DNA from: Circinella umbellata
Lineage: Eukaryota; Mucoromycota; Mucoromycetes; Mucorales; Lichtheimiaceae
Direction of reading: 5' to 3'
Length of the DNA: 64,000 nt
Assembly (NCBI GenBank): GCA_025093555.1
Contig: JAIWNF010000036.1
Coordinates: forward strand, 186,001-250,000
Shown here: piece by piece, positions 1-12,367 of the stretch
Layout: each line of letters begins with the position of its first letter
How positions within the stretch are numbered: the first letter of the stretch is position 1
Made by a program: the position numbers and the translations under genes
The notes under the pieces: generated by a model
Seen by the model: the letters and a program-made list of their open reading frames with translations, nothing else
Database searches by the model: none
Told to the model about the DNA's origin: nothing

Positions 1-828
1 TGTATGATTAAAGACTTTCATAAGGATCTTGCTGTCTGATAAATTCATGGCGTAATGGTCGAATAGCATTTCATACATATTATTTCGAATGATCCATCAA
101 CGCGATTTTTCCAAATATGAATTTTGAGAAACTTGCTTGGGCGTCACTACATCTATTTTAATACAATCATATAAGCATGCTTCTTTTTACCACCATCGTT
201 GTTGCTGTTTTTCGTTGCTGTTCTTGTTATATTGAGGTTATATTGAGTGTCGTTATGTTAAAACAATAATTGAATAGTAAAACGTTAAATGTGCAGTTCA
301 ATAGAGTCAATAAGATAGATTGTACTTGGTGGATATAAGTTATCTTCCCGCCTGTATGATCTTAATTATTGGTCCAATATGATACCATTAATCGTTTTCA
401 CTCTCATTGTGCCAATTTTTAGTGGTTGTACGTATTTGTATCATCTTTGCTTCGACTACATCCAATGACTCCAAGTAAAATATCATGCACAAGACTTTTT
501 TATATGAATAAATAGTCACATTTTTTGAGCCTCGTAAAAACCGAAGACTTAAATAAGTAGTGATATTCACTTCATTCCAAAGATACTGTTTACAAGGTGG
601 GTCTATATGAAGCACCCGGGTTTTTCAAGATTCAGTAAGCATTAAATTTATTGGCGGCCACTGAAATTCTGATATAACAATGAGTGGATAGACAGAAACA
701 AGGCAACAGTGTAATACAGACAAGAGGTTCTACGGCACAAAGGAGTAAGGGGGAAAAGGGAAAAAAGATGAGAAAATAAATTAGAGTATAATCTATACTA
801 CAAGGAACGAACTTTTTTGGGTAGTTTT
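1..828. other. Non-coding left edge of window
   Basis: No open reading frame here has fungal coding character, splice-compatible neighbours or a recognisable domain. The longest frame, on the minus strand near 388-615, has no family resemblance and low-complexity composition. The sequence is AT-rich with homopolymer runs. Confidence 0.5.
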
Positions 829-1693
829 GCCTGTACGATTTTTTTTTTGCTTAACTTTGCGAGACTTGTATTATATTCATTTTGATTAATTTTACACTAT
901 TGGAACTATTCTACTAAAATAAATACGTAATATAAAATATATCAATTTTTACTGCTTATTAGTATCAAATTGCTCGAATATTATCCACAGAAAATAGATA
1001 ATTTGATTAAAACAGCTTTATTGGTGCGATTTTTTTTAGTGATTTCTACGGTTACCACCCGTTATATGTGCGATTTTTTTTTCTTCACTTCTTAATGACA
1101 CCCCAATAATTAGTTTGATAGTGTAAAACCCAGTCTACTAAAATATATATTATAAAAATGTATTGATTTACAGGAGGAACAAGTTGTTCATATTGAAACC
1201 ATGTTATTATTGTTGATAAGATAAAGAAACAATTACCCAAATGTCAAAGATTAGTTTTTATTCTGTTAAGTTTATTGCTGTTAATAAGATGATGATTGCT
1301 GTACCGGTAAATAGTTAACGACCCAGCGAGTTGGAAAAAAATCGCACATGTAAATGGGGGATCTGTGTAATTATGAAGATGATTTTTTCACTTTATGTTC
1401 AGACAAAAAAAATCGCACCGAGTATTATCTCTTTTTTGTGCATAGTATCCAAACACATTGGTATATTTTATATTATTTACTTTATTATTAGTCTGGTCTC
1501 AAGAGAGTTAAATTAATTAAAACAAATATCATTTATACGAAGTTATTATATAAAGAAAAAAAAATCGAATAGTTTCTTGATCAAGTCTATTTGGTAAGAG
1601 GAATCCTACTGTTAATATCACAAGAGAGTTGGCTATGGCTGTTGGCGCTGTGTCACTAAAATTGAAAACTTGCGAAAAACAAATCGCACAGGT
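829..1693. mobile_element. Candidate non-autonomous element with inverted sub-terminal motifs
   Basis: The motif GTGCGATTTTTTT, or close variants, occurs three times in forward orientation near 832, 1024 and 1069. It occurs three times in reverse orientation near 1336, 1408 and 1679. The outermost pair reads CCTGTRCGATTT on both strands, which gives a roughly 865-bp inverted-repeat arrangement like that of a small DNA transposon. I found no convincing target-site duplication and no coding sequence. The same motif lies inside the left terminal repeat of the MULE near 53.95 kb. Confidence 0.35.
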
Positions 1694-3257
1694 ACGTATA
1701 GAACTATCCTTATTTTAATTAACTTGAGTTCGGTTATTGTTTTTTTTTTGGGTCCCGTTGAGTTATCATTGTCTCTTGATTATGTAATACAACAGTAACC
1801 AATTCCTTTCAAAGAAACGGAATATACACTCTGTCTGTGAGTTTATTAGTACGATTCAGAGAAAACCCCGAATTTATGTTCTACGTACATATACAAGTAC
1901 TTATATATTAATATACATTTAGAAAACTCAACATATTTTTTATCTCACATATACCGCTACGTATCAAAGTAACTACTAATATTAATGTTTATAAGGTTAA
2001 GAATATCATAACGTGAGGCTCTTGCAATTCCTCTCAATAGATGATCATCTTTATTTGAAGATTTGCTTTTTCAATCATTCTCTCTCTGGTATTGCATTAT
2101 TTTTCAAGTCCAAATTAGCAGAGCACTGGAGCTAGCAGCCAACGTTTGATTATTTATAGGTGATGTTGGTGGTTGTAACAAGGTGGTAGATGTTGGTTCC
2201 ATTTCTGTTAATGATTAAAACTCTCATTCATTCGCTTAATAAAAGATTATAATGATGATACTGATGTTATAGCTGATGATGGTACGCTTCTGTTCTCAAT
2301 AGCATTTTTAAAGCTGAAAATTTGACTTTTCTGTCAAGCACCAGTGCTTCACGTTTTTTTCCTTTTCTTCTTTTTTTTTCAAGTTACCACATATTAAAAC
2401 TTCAATGTTAGGATCAGATCTGTACACCACACACATTGATACATAGTAATTATCATAAACACACCACGCGAAGAATCATTGTATAGAAGTCCTTGACTGT
2501 CTTGAGTTCTTTGCTTTCGTGCCATTTTCTTATAATACCAGAAAGAGAAAAGTCTTTTCGTCTGATGGGGAAAGGTAAGCTCATATTAATAACAAAAAAA
2601 AACCGGTTTTTTTCCCTGTTTAGTACTCTTTTCTAGAGTGTATTTCACCAATAACGGCCAGAATTTTACCCCCCGAACTATAAAGATCTCCAGAGACAGA
2701 CAAAATACATTATTTAATTTATGTATATCTAAACATTAATCATGGATTAACCTTCTAAAAAAGAAGTTCCGTAGGAACTCAAGCTTGTCAAAGCTAGTTG
2801 GTAAAACTTTTACACGGATTGGGGGAAAAAGGCGCATGGATTACTGTGCTGCGTCGTCGTTATCATTTCGATAATCGACTGCTTAGTTACACTTGTTCAA
2901 GCTCATTCAGCATCTTGGATAAAGTGAAAATACTTACTCTTAATAAGAAAAGTATAATAATGGTAATTTTTTAATCAACACTGTTATTACGAATTTATAT
3001 TGGCAATAATATCACGTACTGCTCTATAAACCTTTTCATTTTTTTTTTCAACAGCTGATGGTGTAATAGCTGATAATTCGATAATATTTCCCATTTCTCT
3101 GTAGCCTAAGGTTATTGATTTAAAATATCATAGATTTTTATTTTATCACGCTTTGCCCAAGAACTAATGAATGATTGAGCCAGTATAAACTTTTTTTCAC
3201 TTCCTGTAGCGGTCTTAAGATATCGCGTGTTTTATATGTTTTTCATATATATATTAT
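1694..3257. other. Intergenic DNA, no gene seen
   Basis: About 1.5 kb of AT-rich sequence with short frames only. I see no domain, tRNA or repeat family that can be supported. Confidence 0.5.
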
Positions 3258-3720
3258 GGGATTTGCTACGGACACCCCAAAAAATACTATATTAGGTAAT
3301 TTCAATCCTTACAGACATCCCACTTTTATATTTTTTCAAAGATACATAACAATCTGATATAATTACGTCGTATCCAGCCATTTATACACTATATACACAG
3401 TTATTATCGTTATATAACTTAAAAATGTTTATGAAACTTATATTAGCAGTTCAACTTTTTATAAAGATCGCTCAATATTTCTAATCTTCTCTTACTAAAC
3501 CGTTATGTACACAAGTGAGAGCTGTAGTCCACACGGACACAAGACAAACAACAAGGAATAATGTGTACTCTTAATGATATATATGAGTGGTCATCAAATA
3601 AGGAGCGATATTGGTGTTGATAACGCTAGTACTCTAGTTTATATGGTCTAAGTTGTTTGACAGTTTTTTATTTGTGGGGTGTCCGTAAGGTCAAAATATG
3701 AGGTGCCCGTAGCAATTCCC
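3258..3720. mobile_element. MITE, copy A, with 9-bp target-site duplication
   Basis: A 463-bp non-coding element with imperfect terminal inverted repeats. The left end begins GGGATTTGCTACGGACACC. The reverse complement of the right end begins GGGAATTGCTACGGGCACC. The nine bases just outside each end are identical, ATATATTAT at 3249-3257 and at 3721-3729. Reverse-complemented, the element aligns along its whole length with copy B at 14869-15307. A 9-bp duplication is typical of Mutator-like (MULE) elements. It lies in the upstream region of the RTT109 gene. Confidence 0.8.
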
Positions 3721-3729
3721 ATATATTAT

Positions 3730-4058
3730 ACCTAAAAAAAAGAATGCTGCGAAGCAAGTAGTAAAAGCAGTTAAGCCCAGGTGAAAAAGTAAAAAAAAAA
3801 AAAAAGAACACTGTGAATTGTTTCCATATTAGCATTACAGAGCATAGTACATCTGATAGTAAATATTCGCGCGAAGGGTAAGTTTACTGACTCGTTTCAA
3901 ATCGTGAGATGGTAAGCTGGTGTTATTTTTGGCTCAAGAGCTTGGGATTTTGACAAAAGAAGTCCCGGAGTTTCTATTCTTTTAGACCTCATTGAGTCTT
4001 GTTTTTTCACCATGATGACGCGAAACCTTTTTTTTTTTTACTCTCTTCTTTCGCTTGA
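3730..4058. other. Upstream region of the Rtt109 gene
   Basis: Non-coding sequence between MITE copy A and the Rtt109 start codon. It holds a long poly-A run near 3790 and a T-rich tract just before the ATG, as expected of a fungal 5' leader. No specific operator can be supported. Confidence 0.45.
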
Positions 4059-5726
4059 ATGCCTAGTAAAACATTTGCACAGCACTTAGATCAATTACTT
4101 AAGCCACTTGAAAGTGGCACACAATTTAATATTTATGATGTACAGACCGAATCGTCATTATCAGAGCTTTTTCAAGATAAGAAATCAACTTTACAACACC
4201 ACTTGATCTTGGTTACAGGAATCAAAACGAAAAACATTATTAGTGATAATAACGAACAAAATTATCAACTCATCTGTGGAATTGAAACAGATGAATACAT
4301 GACTGTTCATGACAATGGTGAATTAGAAAAAACACTGTATATTGGAAAAGTGGATACGACAGGTACACCCGAATTTAAAGGTGTCGTTAATCGAGTATTA
4401 CAAGCCTATATCAAAAGCGTGTCACCATGTACTGTCCACGTGTTTGCGCGTTCACAACCACAATATCTTTTTCATTTATCAGCACGTAACAAGAATAAGC
4501 AGGTGCTATCAGATCGTAATCTGATCCGTTGGTGGTATAAAGTTTTAACTGCATGTCTAGAGCAAAATCGACAACAAAAGGAAGAAGATAAAAAAGAAGA
4601 GATATTAAGTGAAAAACCTGGTTTATTTGGCTCTTTGTGGAAATGGATGGCTTCATCGAATGACAGTACTAGTAGGGAGCAAACAAAATCAAGCAACACT
4701 ATTCAAAAACAAGCTACTGCATGGTTAAGCATTCCAAGTATCGACGATGAACAATCAACTTGGTATGAGATTGGTGAGAAACCCGATTTATCAGTATGGC
4801 GATATGGTTTTCCTTACGATCCTAATGCTATCGCTACCAATGTATTACCACGATTTGAAGATGATGCAAAAGCAAGATTACTCAAAACTTTTGAGGGACA
4901 TGGCGATGACAATACCAACATGTCTGTCAAGGACTTTTGGGCAATGCTTGGAATTACAGAGGAATGCGGACATCATTTAACTGGAATTTTTGTGGTAAAA
5001 CTGGATGGTAGCAATAGCAAAAATAAAAAGGATGTGGGAAATATATCAAAAGAAATCAAGAGAGAAGAATACACTATTTTCTGGAATTACTTTATGAATT
5101 TAAATTTCGAAAATGAAAAGAACAACAAGAAATCAACAAAAAAATTTGTTACGAAATGGAATTCAATGAAATTGGGTGAACCTTTAATAGTCAATACAAG
5201 TGGCTCAGCACGTTCTGTCAAAAGCGCAAATCTCACTACCATTAATACTAGCGCAGCACCATCTTCTTCTATATTAACTTCTGATCCCAAACAAGTTAAT
5301 ATATTATCCACATCCGAAATCAAGCACCGATCTAGCAGTAACATAAATGAAATCCTTACTAGATCAACTTCTAAATCCAAACAAGTTAATGTGTTGTCTA
5401 CTTCCAGTATTAAGCGTCGAGCTATTACTAGCACAAATAATAATAAAACATCGCTCTCTTCTACATTAACTTCTGAGCCCCAACAAGTCAACGTATTACC
5501 CACCTCTAGCATTAAAAGACGCCCCGTTGCCAACTCCAAAGCCCATAACAACATTACTAATACTACTATTACAATATCATCATCTTCTACATCAAGTTCA
5601 GAAGGTACAATAACCGATGCTTTTGCCGCATCCCAATTACAAAGTTCAAAACGACGACAAAAGTCTAACTTGGATGATATAGATGAAATATCTACTGTAC
5701 AAGCAAAAAAAGCACGTATTCTTTAA
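4059..5726 (+). CDS. RTT109: Rtt109-type histone H3 lysine acetyltransferase
   Basis: Single-exon gene for 555 aa. The family is the fungal H3K56 (and H3K9/K27) acetyltransferase that acts with Vps75 or Asf1 on newly made H3-H4 during replication-coupled chromatin assembly. Visible family features include an N-terminal block LIRWWYKVL near residue 155, an Ile-Pro-Ser substrate segment followed by a Trp-Tyr pair near 230-240, and the paired aspartates D268-D269 in a FEDDAKARLL context, matching the catalytic DD of yeast Rtt109. A later VKDFWAMLGITEECG segment is also typical. Roughly the last 170 residues are a Ser/Thr/Asn-rich tail with a triplicated basic motif (V413, V443 and V477 within each repeat) and a C-terminal basic patch (AKKARIL). 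Yeast Rtt109 is shorter (about 436 aa); the excess is this tail. The start is the first ATG after a T-rich leader. Identification rests on motif recognition. Confidence 0.85.
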   Translation: MPSKTFAQHLDQLLKPLESGTQFNIYDVQTESSLSELFQDKKSTLQHHLILVTGIKTKNIISDNNEQNYQLICGIETDEYMTVHDNGELEKTLYIGKVDTTGTPEFKGVVNRVLQAYIKSVSPCTVHVFARSQPQYLFHLSARNKNKQVLSDRNLIRWWYKVLTACLEQNRQQKEEDKKEEILSEKPGLFGSLWKWMASSNDSTSREQTKSSNTIQKQATAWLSIPSIDDEQSTWYEIGEKPDLSVWRYGFPYDPNAIATNVLPRFEDDAKARLLKTFEGHGDDNTNMSVKDFWAMLGITEECGHHLTGIFVVKLDGSNSKNKKDVGNISKEIKREEYTIFWNYFMNLNFENEKNNKKSTKKFVTKWNSMKLGEPLIVNTSGSARSVKSANLTTINTSAAPSSSILTSDPKQVNILSTSEIKHRSSSNINEILTRSTSKSKQVNVLSTSSIKRRAITSTNNNKTSLSSTLTSEPQQVNVLPTSSIKRRPVANSKAHNNITNTTITISSSSTSSSEGTITDAFAASQLQSSKRRQKSNLDDIDEISTVQAKKARIL

Positions 5727-8148
5727 AAAAAAAGAGAGTAACTGCATTTTTCTTATTCCTTTTTTTTACTGCATACATTTCACACTGGCATATTTTCTGT
5801 ATAATTTACAATACTATTTTTTTTACGCTCATCTCTTAATTTTTTAATAAACATGAATATTTAACTATTATCTGTGAAAATGAATCATTCTATTGATCCA
5901 TTGGAAAGTTTCTTCGTCCCATCAAGTTGAAAAAAAAAGGCTACCATGTAACCAACTTGTTGGATCTTAAAGAGGAAGGGAAAAGGAGGTTGGTATTATC
6001 CTGTTTCCGCCAGAGAACAAAGTAGTATAGTGCTACTTTGCCATGGTTGTGTAAACTGTATAGAATTAAACTTTTACGTACTTAAAAAAACAACTCTTAA
6101 AATATATGTTAGTACGAAAACATTTATAATATTTCGCCGACAGGTAACGGCTGTAAGATTTTTTTTCCGGGGATACGTGTGTAAAAAAAAAATATCATAA
6201 AAACAGTATACTTGGGTAGGAAATAAAAAGGATGTTATCGAAATGACCAAGCAAGAATATGATTATACATGGCAATGGGATGTTTTAATAAAGAAATATA
6301 ATAATAGTAATATTACTACGTATGATAAATAGTACAGTGTCTACAACTAACCTTTTCATTGGTTTTTATTTTCATACTTTTATGTCTCAACAGACGCTGG
6401 ATTATAGGAGACATTATAAAACCATCAAATATTAAACGTATGCATACTTTTATGATATAGATTATGATACGTAGTATGAATAGCACATTTATTCTTTGTA
6501 TGTCAACTATTTATAATAATTAAAAAATGAGACGAATAATATTATATTTTCCTATAAAAATATAAGAAAGAAGAGGACTAAAAAAGCAATTGGTTATTCC
6601 TTGTTCGTTCTTTGGAATTCTTCTGTATTTCCTTTTTTTTCTTCTCTTCCTATTGATATTCTGTTTCATTAGCTGGTTCCTAGATTTGTTGTTGTTTCAC
6701 TTGGTATGTTCATGATTGCCTATTGTATGTTCATATAAATGGAGTTATTTTCAAATATATATCAAGGTACTATTTTAATTGCTATTTTGTTTGTTGGTGA
6801 GGATGAGGGGTCAATCTAATAATACGTAATAATAATAAAATAGAAAAATACAATAGAAGAGGATGTAATGTTCTTCTATTTCCGGTGTGCATTCCATATG
6901 CTTTATTACTTTTGCGAAATTTCTCTATTCCTCCTGCTACCCTTGCAAACTTTTGAACAGTGGTAACAATACTATAATTTGTTCAATAAGTATGAACTTG
7001 GTCATATGAGACATTTATATAAAGCGTTAATATTCTGATTATTTTGAAGGTAATTTTTCGAATACGTACCTTCCCGAAACTTTTAGAGTTGTACAATATC
7101 GTTTCGTACGACAATAACCATTTACCAGTAATAATATCTTCGATCCGTGCCGTTTTTTTTATATATTTTCGCTGTGCCCCGAAATAAATAAATAAATAAT
7201 CCCCACAAGTCCTACTCTCTCAACGTTAGTTGTCTCATATTATTATTGAGACAGGTAAAATATATATATATAGTTGATTTGTACACGATAGACCTTGTAT
7301 TACTATATATTCTTATGATATATTATTAATGTTATTGATATCAGTGGAGAGGCCACTCACCTGATCGACACATCCATTACCAGTGAGGTCTTTTTTTGCC
7401 CGTATCCTGACATCTTCTATTCTCGCCAACCTTAATATGCTTTTCCTGTTCCACCTCTCCTTTGAACACAGCTGAAGTCAGATGCATGATGCATCAACGG
7501 CCCTTCTTTTTGTCGGTCCGTATCAGGGCGACTACCAAATATAATTTAATCAAATAAATCCGTTTACTTTTATTATTGGTCATGGACATAAAAAGAAGAC
7601 AAGTACTGTCAATGCTTTATGAAACGAACAGCGACTTATGTTTACAAATTATAATGAGAAAAGATTTTAAATAAAAAAGAACCCCATATCTTTTTTCTCC
7701 TCCACATACCCCACTCATGTATCTTTTAATTTTTATTCCTTTTTCCGCTTCCTTTTTGTTTTCAAAACCTCCCTTTGTTGGGTTTCTTTTTTCTTCTCTC
7801 TTTTTTCTATATATATATATATATATCAACCTTCTAACAGCTTAACCAATATTTTATAAATAAACATAAAGGTAAAAATAAAATTCATTCATTAACATTC
7901 TTTTTAAGATCAATTCGCAACACAGAAACCGATTTACACACCTATTTATTTTTTCAGGGCCGCTTTATATAAAAAGAGACGAAAAAACGGGGTCTACACA
8001 CGCTTTTTTCTTCTTCCCTTATAATACAACAAACGCTACAAAAAACACGCAACCAAAAAAAAAAAAACATTTGTTTATTTTTTTTTTACATATTTTCATT
8101 TCTTGGTCATTTCATCTTTTTCCAAAATTATACCATTACATACGATTT
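5727..8148. other. Long intergenic region upstream of the HSF-type gene
   Basis: About 2.4 kb with no supportable gene. A TATA-like TATATAAAAAG lies near 7966, about 210 bp before the HSF start codon, and pyrimidine-rich tracts follow it, so the promoter of the HSF-type gene probably lies in the last 250 bp. The rest shows only AT-rich simple sequence. Confidence 0.4.
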
Positions 8149-8181
8149 ATGCCGATAATGGATTGTGTGTTGATACGATGA
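8149..8181 (+). promoter_or_regulatory. Upstream ORF ending on the HSF start codon
   Basis: A 10-codon upstream reading frame starts at ATG 8149 and stops at TGA 8179-8181. That TGA overlaps the main start codon at 8178-8180 as ATGA. A second ATG in the same short frame lies at 8158. Such an arrangement can couple termination and reinitiation and so dampen or condition translation. Whether the mRNA leader includes 8149 is not shown by the sequence. Confidence 0.45.
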
Positions 8182-8496
8182 TTGACAGTAGTAGCACAGA
8201 ACATTGTCGCAACAATAACAATAATAATACAAGCAACAGCAGCAGTAGCGGTAATAATAATGAAACGTACGGATTTACTAACACTGGACCAGCGACAAAC
8301 ACGATTACGGCAGGAAATGAAAGAGAAGAAAACATTCATGAAAGCCCACTCATGGTCGATGGGAGGTAAAGAAAGATATTACATAATTAGGTCTATATAT
8401 TATAACGTTGATCCCACTTGCTGGTTCGCTTGGAAATCACTATAACTACAACAATGTTGTTGTCTCATAGCAACATAGTTGGGTTTGTTATTAGTG

Positions 8497-8527
<31 letters not shown>

Positions 8528-11278
8528 TTTGTGTGTCTGCATATAGTAAATGTTATTAAAATTACGGCAGATTTTTTAATTCGAACTAATGATAGCAATT
8601 GGTTACAATAATCAACTAATAATATCATATAGTGACTATGGAGCATCGAATAGTGAACAACTTCAAAATGATGGAGAAGGGTCTTCAGGGACCACTGCAG
8701 TGAATAGGTCACAGGCCGCATTCGTCAATAAGTTGTACAAGTATGTAAAAAAAAAAAATGAAAATATATATACTGAAAGCTGAAGAAGGAATTTGGACCA
8801 GAACGGGCGAAGGGGGGAAAAAGATATATAGAGCCAGGGCACATTAGCGTATACAGAGAGAACGAAGAAATATTTTAGAGGGGTTTACTAACAACGGTTT
8901 TTTTATTCATCCTATTTCGGTGTAACTTTTTGGATTATAGAATGCTGGAAGATTCATCTATCCGACATCTTATATCATGGTCTGAAAATGGCGATCTGTT
9001 CAGTGTTACAAACCCTACATCATTTTCTAGGACAGTCTTGCCACAGTATTTCAAGCATAATAATTGGCAAAGTTTTGTCCGACAATTGAATAGTATGTTT
9101 TCTACCTTTTTTTTTATTATCATCTATTATCTTTATCTTGATGGATATATTTTATCCTTTCTAGCAGAATTTTCCATTTTAATTTTACTCTTCTTATGTG
9201 ATACCTTAAAAAGAAAGGGGATAGAAAAGAGAAGCAGGAGGTTAGAATTGTGGAAGAGGATACTAGAAAGAAAAATAGTCAATTTAATGGATTTGAAAAA
9301 TCTTCTTTTTTATTACTATTGGGGATGACAGATATTGGAGATGAGTAAATTTATCTTCTAATAACAACGTACATTCTATTTTCCTGTTTTCTATATAGTG
9401 TATGGATTTCATAAAGTCAATGACATGATACATTCAAACCTTACAACAGAAAGTCAAAATTGGGAGTTTAAACATCCCCATTTTCGACGAGGCGCTGTAG
9501 AAGACCTAAAAAATATAAAACGAAAAAGTGCCAAATCCCGTCATCATTTACAACATCGTCCTCCTTTATCAGCTTATCCTAATGAAGGTGATGAATATCT
9601 TTATGGACCGATGTATAAACATATTTTGGAAATGGAGGAGCGTTTACATAATATGATCAAAGCGTACGAAGTTCTTCACGTTCAAACAACTTCATTAAAA
9701 AGTTTATTAAGTGGACAACAAAAGGTAAACTTTAAAATTTTCTTCTCCCTAATATTTTTGTTATCAGTGGTATATGTGGTATATTTAGAGTTGGTTTTTG
9801 TTGACATAAACAATCAAACAATAACTTGTAATCGATCCGCTCATTTTTTTTCCACTCGCTCACTCACACTCTTTCTTAATCTTGTTATAATTTTTAGATT
9901 ATCGCAAACGTTGTCGATGTATTAATATCGGCTTCACAAGATTCTCCGAGTAAGTATTTGTTGTTTTTCAATTCCATTTTTTCTTCTTATTTCTTCTTTA
10001 CACAACTTAAAGATGCGTGAGGATAAAGTGAGGATAAAAGATTCGATTGGTCGGTTGACGGAGTAAAAGATAAGATGGGTGGGGAGACGAAAAGAGAAAA
10101 ATGCATAACAGGGATGGTTTGATTGTTTCTTGTTTATACACCGTTTTGCATAAAAAATGCAAGCGATCTGATGAGGAAAAACAAAAACAAAACTGTGTGG
10201 CCATCATGTAGCTGAGACTTAACAGTAAAAAAAAATACAGACATCTTTTAATTTAACTCAATAAACATAACCTCCAAGGCTCTTTAGTGGATGGATTAAA
10301 GCAACAAATTCTCAAATTACAAGAATTATCGAATAATATTATGTTACCACCATCAGCATCGAACGAATATTCCAATAATGACATTTCACAGGATTCTTCC
10401 TCTTTTTCTCCTTTGGCTGTGTCTTCTACATCGTCATCATCACCATCCTCTCGATTGGAAAAGTTTTCACAACAGCAAGCAGGGGAACAGCAACAACAGC
10501 AACAGCAACAGCAACAGCCATCTCGCTTTAATCCTGACCCATTACCTACTAAATCAATGCAAGGAGTAGTGCATCATAATAAAGGTAACATCAGGATACC
10601 TCAACCTCAGCAGGTTCGAATACAGCAACAGCATGAATTACCGCAATCACAAACACGATTACCCTCGATTAGCATGTTTGGTACCAACATTAGCTCTTCA
10701 AATACTACAGAAACTACTCCAACGTCAATTACAACAGCTACGGCTCTTCGACCTCTTGTTGGATATAGCGGAAGTAGTCATATAGGACCACCGGATAAAA
10801 GTAACAGTAAAAGTGCATCCACATCACCGCTGCTGGACGGCTTTAGCAGAAGAACAAGTTCTGAACATTATTCAACAATACGGCGTGCATCCAATGAACA
10901 AATGTCTTCATACAAACAAGACGGTACACTTATTATTGCATGATTAAAACTATTATTGTGGAGATAGTAAATGTCCATTAATATATGAATTAAACTTTTA
11001 TTTATTTTTTCTATTATGCTTCACATTTGATATAGGTCACCATGCATCTCCTCGGCCAATGACAACTTCTTTGTTGAGTCTTGGAATGCATTCACAGCTA
11101 TTGAATCCTGCATCAGATAATGAAGATGGTAAAGAAAAAATATATCCTGTGCTTATGCATGAATTGTTTACCTAACCTTCTAACTTAAAAACACTTGTTT
11201 AATTTCTTCTTCCCTTTTTTAGAGCTTGATAATTTACGACATCATGTAAAAAAAAGGCTGCGACCAAATGAATTATAA
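8178..11278 (+). CDS. HSF-type transcription factor (heat shock factor family)
   Basis: Eight exons join in frame to 536 aa: 8178-8365, 8633-8740, 8941-9092, 9399-9724, 9898-9949, 10288-10923, 11036-11128 and 11223-11278. The DNA-binding domain starts at AAFVNKLYK and runs through the winged-helix signature WQSFVRQLNMYGFHKV, which is rebuilt across the exon 3/4 junction, to FRRGAVEDLKNIKRKS. A heptad-like coiled coil follows, from about HILEMEERLHNMIKAYEVL, and would support oligomerisation. Downstream is a Ser/Gln/Pro-rich tail with a run of ten Gln and a final basic RPNEL end. The N-terminus is Asn/Ser-rich. No response-regulator receiver domain is present, which argues against Skn7. It could be an Hsf1- or Sfl1-like paralogue; the domain alone does not decide. 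The last two small exons are supported by frame and by splice sites. Confidence 0.85.
8497..8527. repeat. GA microsatellite in HSF intron 1
   Basis: A run of GA dinucleotides with one interruption, inside the first intron of the HSF-type gene. No function is implied. Confidence 0.8.
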
Positions 11279-12367
11279 CAAAGCGGAAAGTTTTATATAT
11301 CATTTTTGAAAAAAATATGAAGAACAACAAAAAAAAATTAGTACACGGCATATTGCAAAATTTTACATCATTCAATTCTCTTTTATATTATATATACATA
11401 TATCTTACCACATATCGTTCTTTTTTTTTTCCCTTTATTACGCACACACACTCACACAATACACATTATATACATAAGCACGGCAACTAACACTTTATAC
11501 ACATCACACGCGCAAAAAAAAATCCTGTCTTCATTAATTTTCTTATTACTGAATTAGCTTTTTTTTATTTTACCCAATTATTATTTTATAAAGGCACTAA
11601 AGATAGCACTATAATTGCAAGAAGAAACAAAAGAAAGAGAAGAAAAAAAGTATAATATTGGAGCAAAAATATTATTTAAGACTATCAACTCCTCTTCCAC
11701 GATTTTTTCTTATGAGAACGAGAAAAAAAACGTGACAATTTTATATAGTCAAGGAGAAGTACTATTTGTAAACTTAAGGAATGAAGAGGAGTTATTAAAC
11801 ATATATCTTATTACGAGATGCGATGGCTGATGAGTGGTAACAATAATATCATTCTAACTCAATAAATAATCGTCCTCCTTTTCCTTGGATAAAAAAAGAG
11901 GTGGACAGTTATTTTCCAATCATTCAACAAAAGATATTCACGCATGATTTCTGATATATAAACATCAATAACCTAACATAGTGAACCCCTTTTCATCTTC
12001 ATCAAATCAGACCCCCTCCCCTTTTCCCTTTTTTTCTGTCCCCTGTTTTTTTGTGTGTGATACATCTTATACTCGTTCGGTATATATAACAGCACTTTTT
12101 ACATTTTTATATCCTTTTTAAACTTCTCCTTATTTTGCATACAGCTTATTTTCTTTTCATCATTCAACGTGGTAGTTTTAAAGCGTTTGTGAGTTAATTG
12201 TATCTTGTTGTACGTGAAATCTATCTACTGGGAAGATTGCCACCACTTTATTCTCCCTTTTCTTCTTTTTCTTTTTTCTCTATCTTTCTTACTTTGCTTC
12301 CTTTTTTTTTTTCCTTTCCTTTGTAATAACTTCTCGCTCTTTATTTTTTATTATCCTTAAATAAGCA
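11279..12367. other. Intergenic region between HSF-type and G alpha genes
   Basis: About 1.1 kb without a supported gene. The last 300 bp before the G alpha ATG are strongly pyrimidine-rich (CTTTTTC-type tracts), as is common in highly used fungal promoters. A 71-aa frame at 11615-11830 begins with a non-ATG codon and has no family resemblance. Confidence 0.4.

Noticed and set aside
5087..5554. 155-codon frame on the minus strand inside RTT109
   Set aside because: It lies antisense to the repetitive Ser/Thr-rich tail of a clear single-exon gene. Its composition (Leu, Val, Glu) is the complement of that tail and no family is recognisable.
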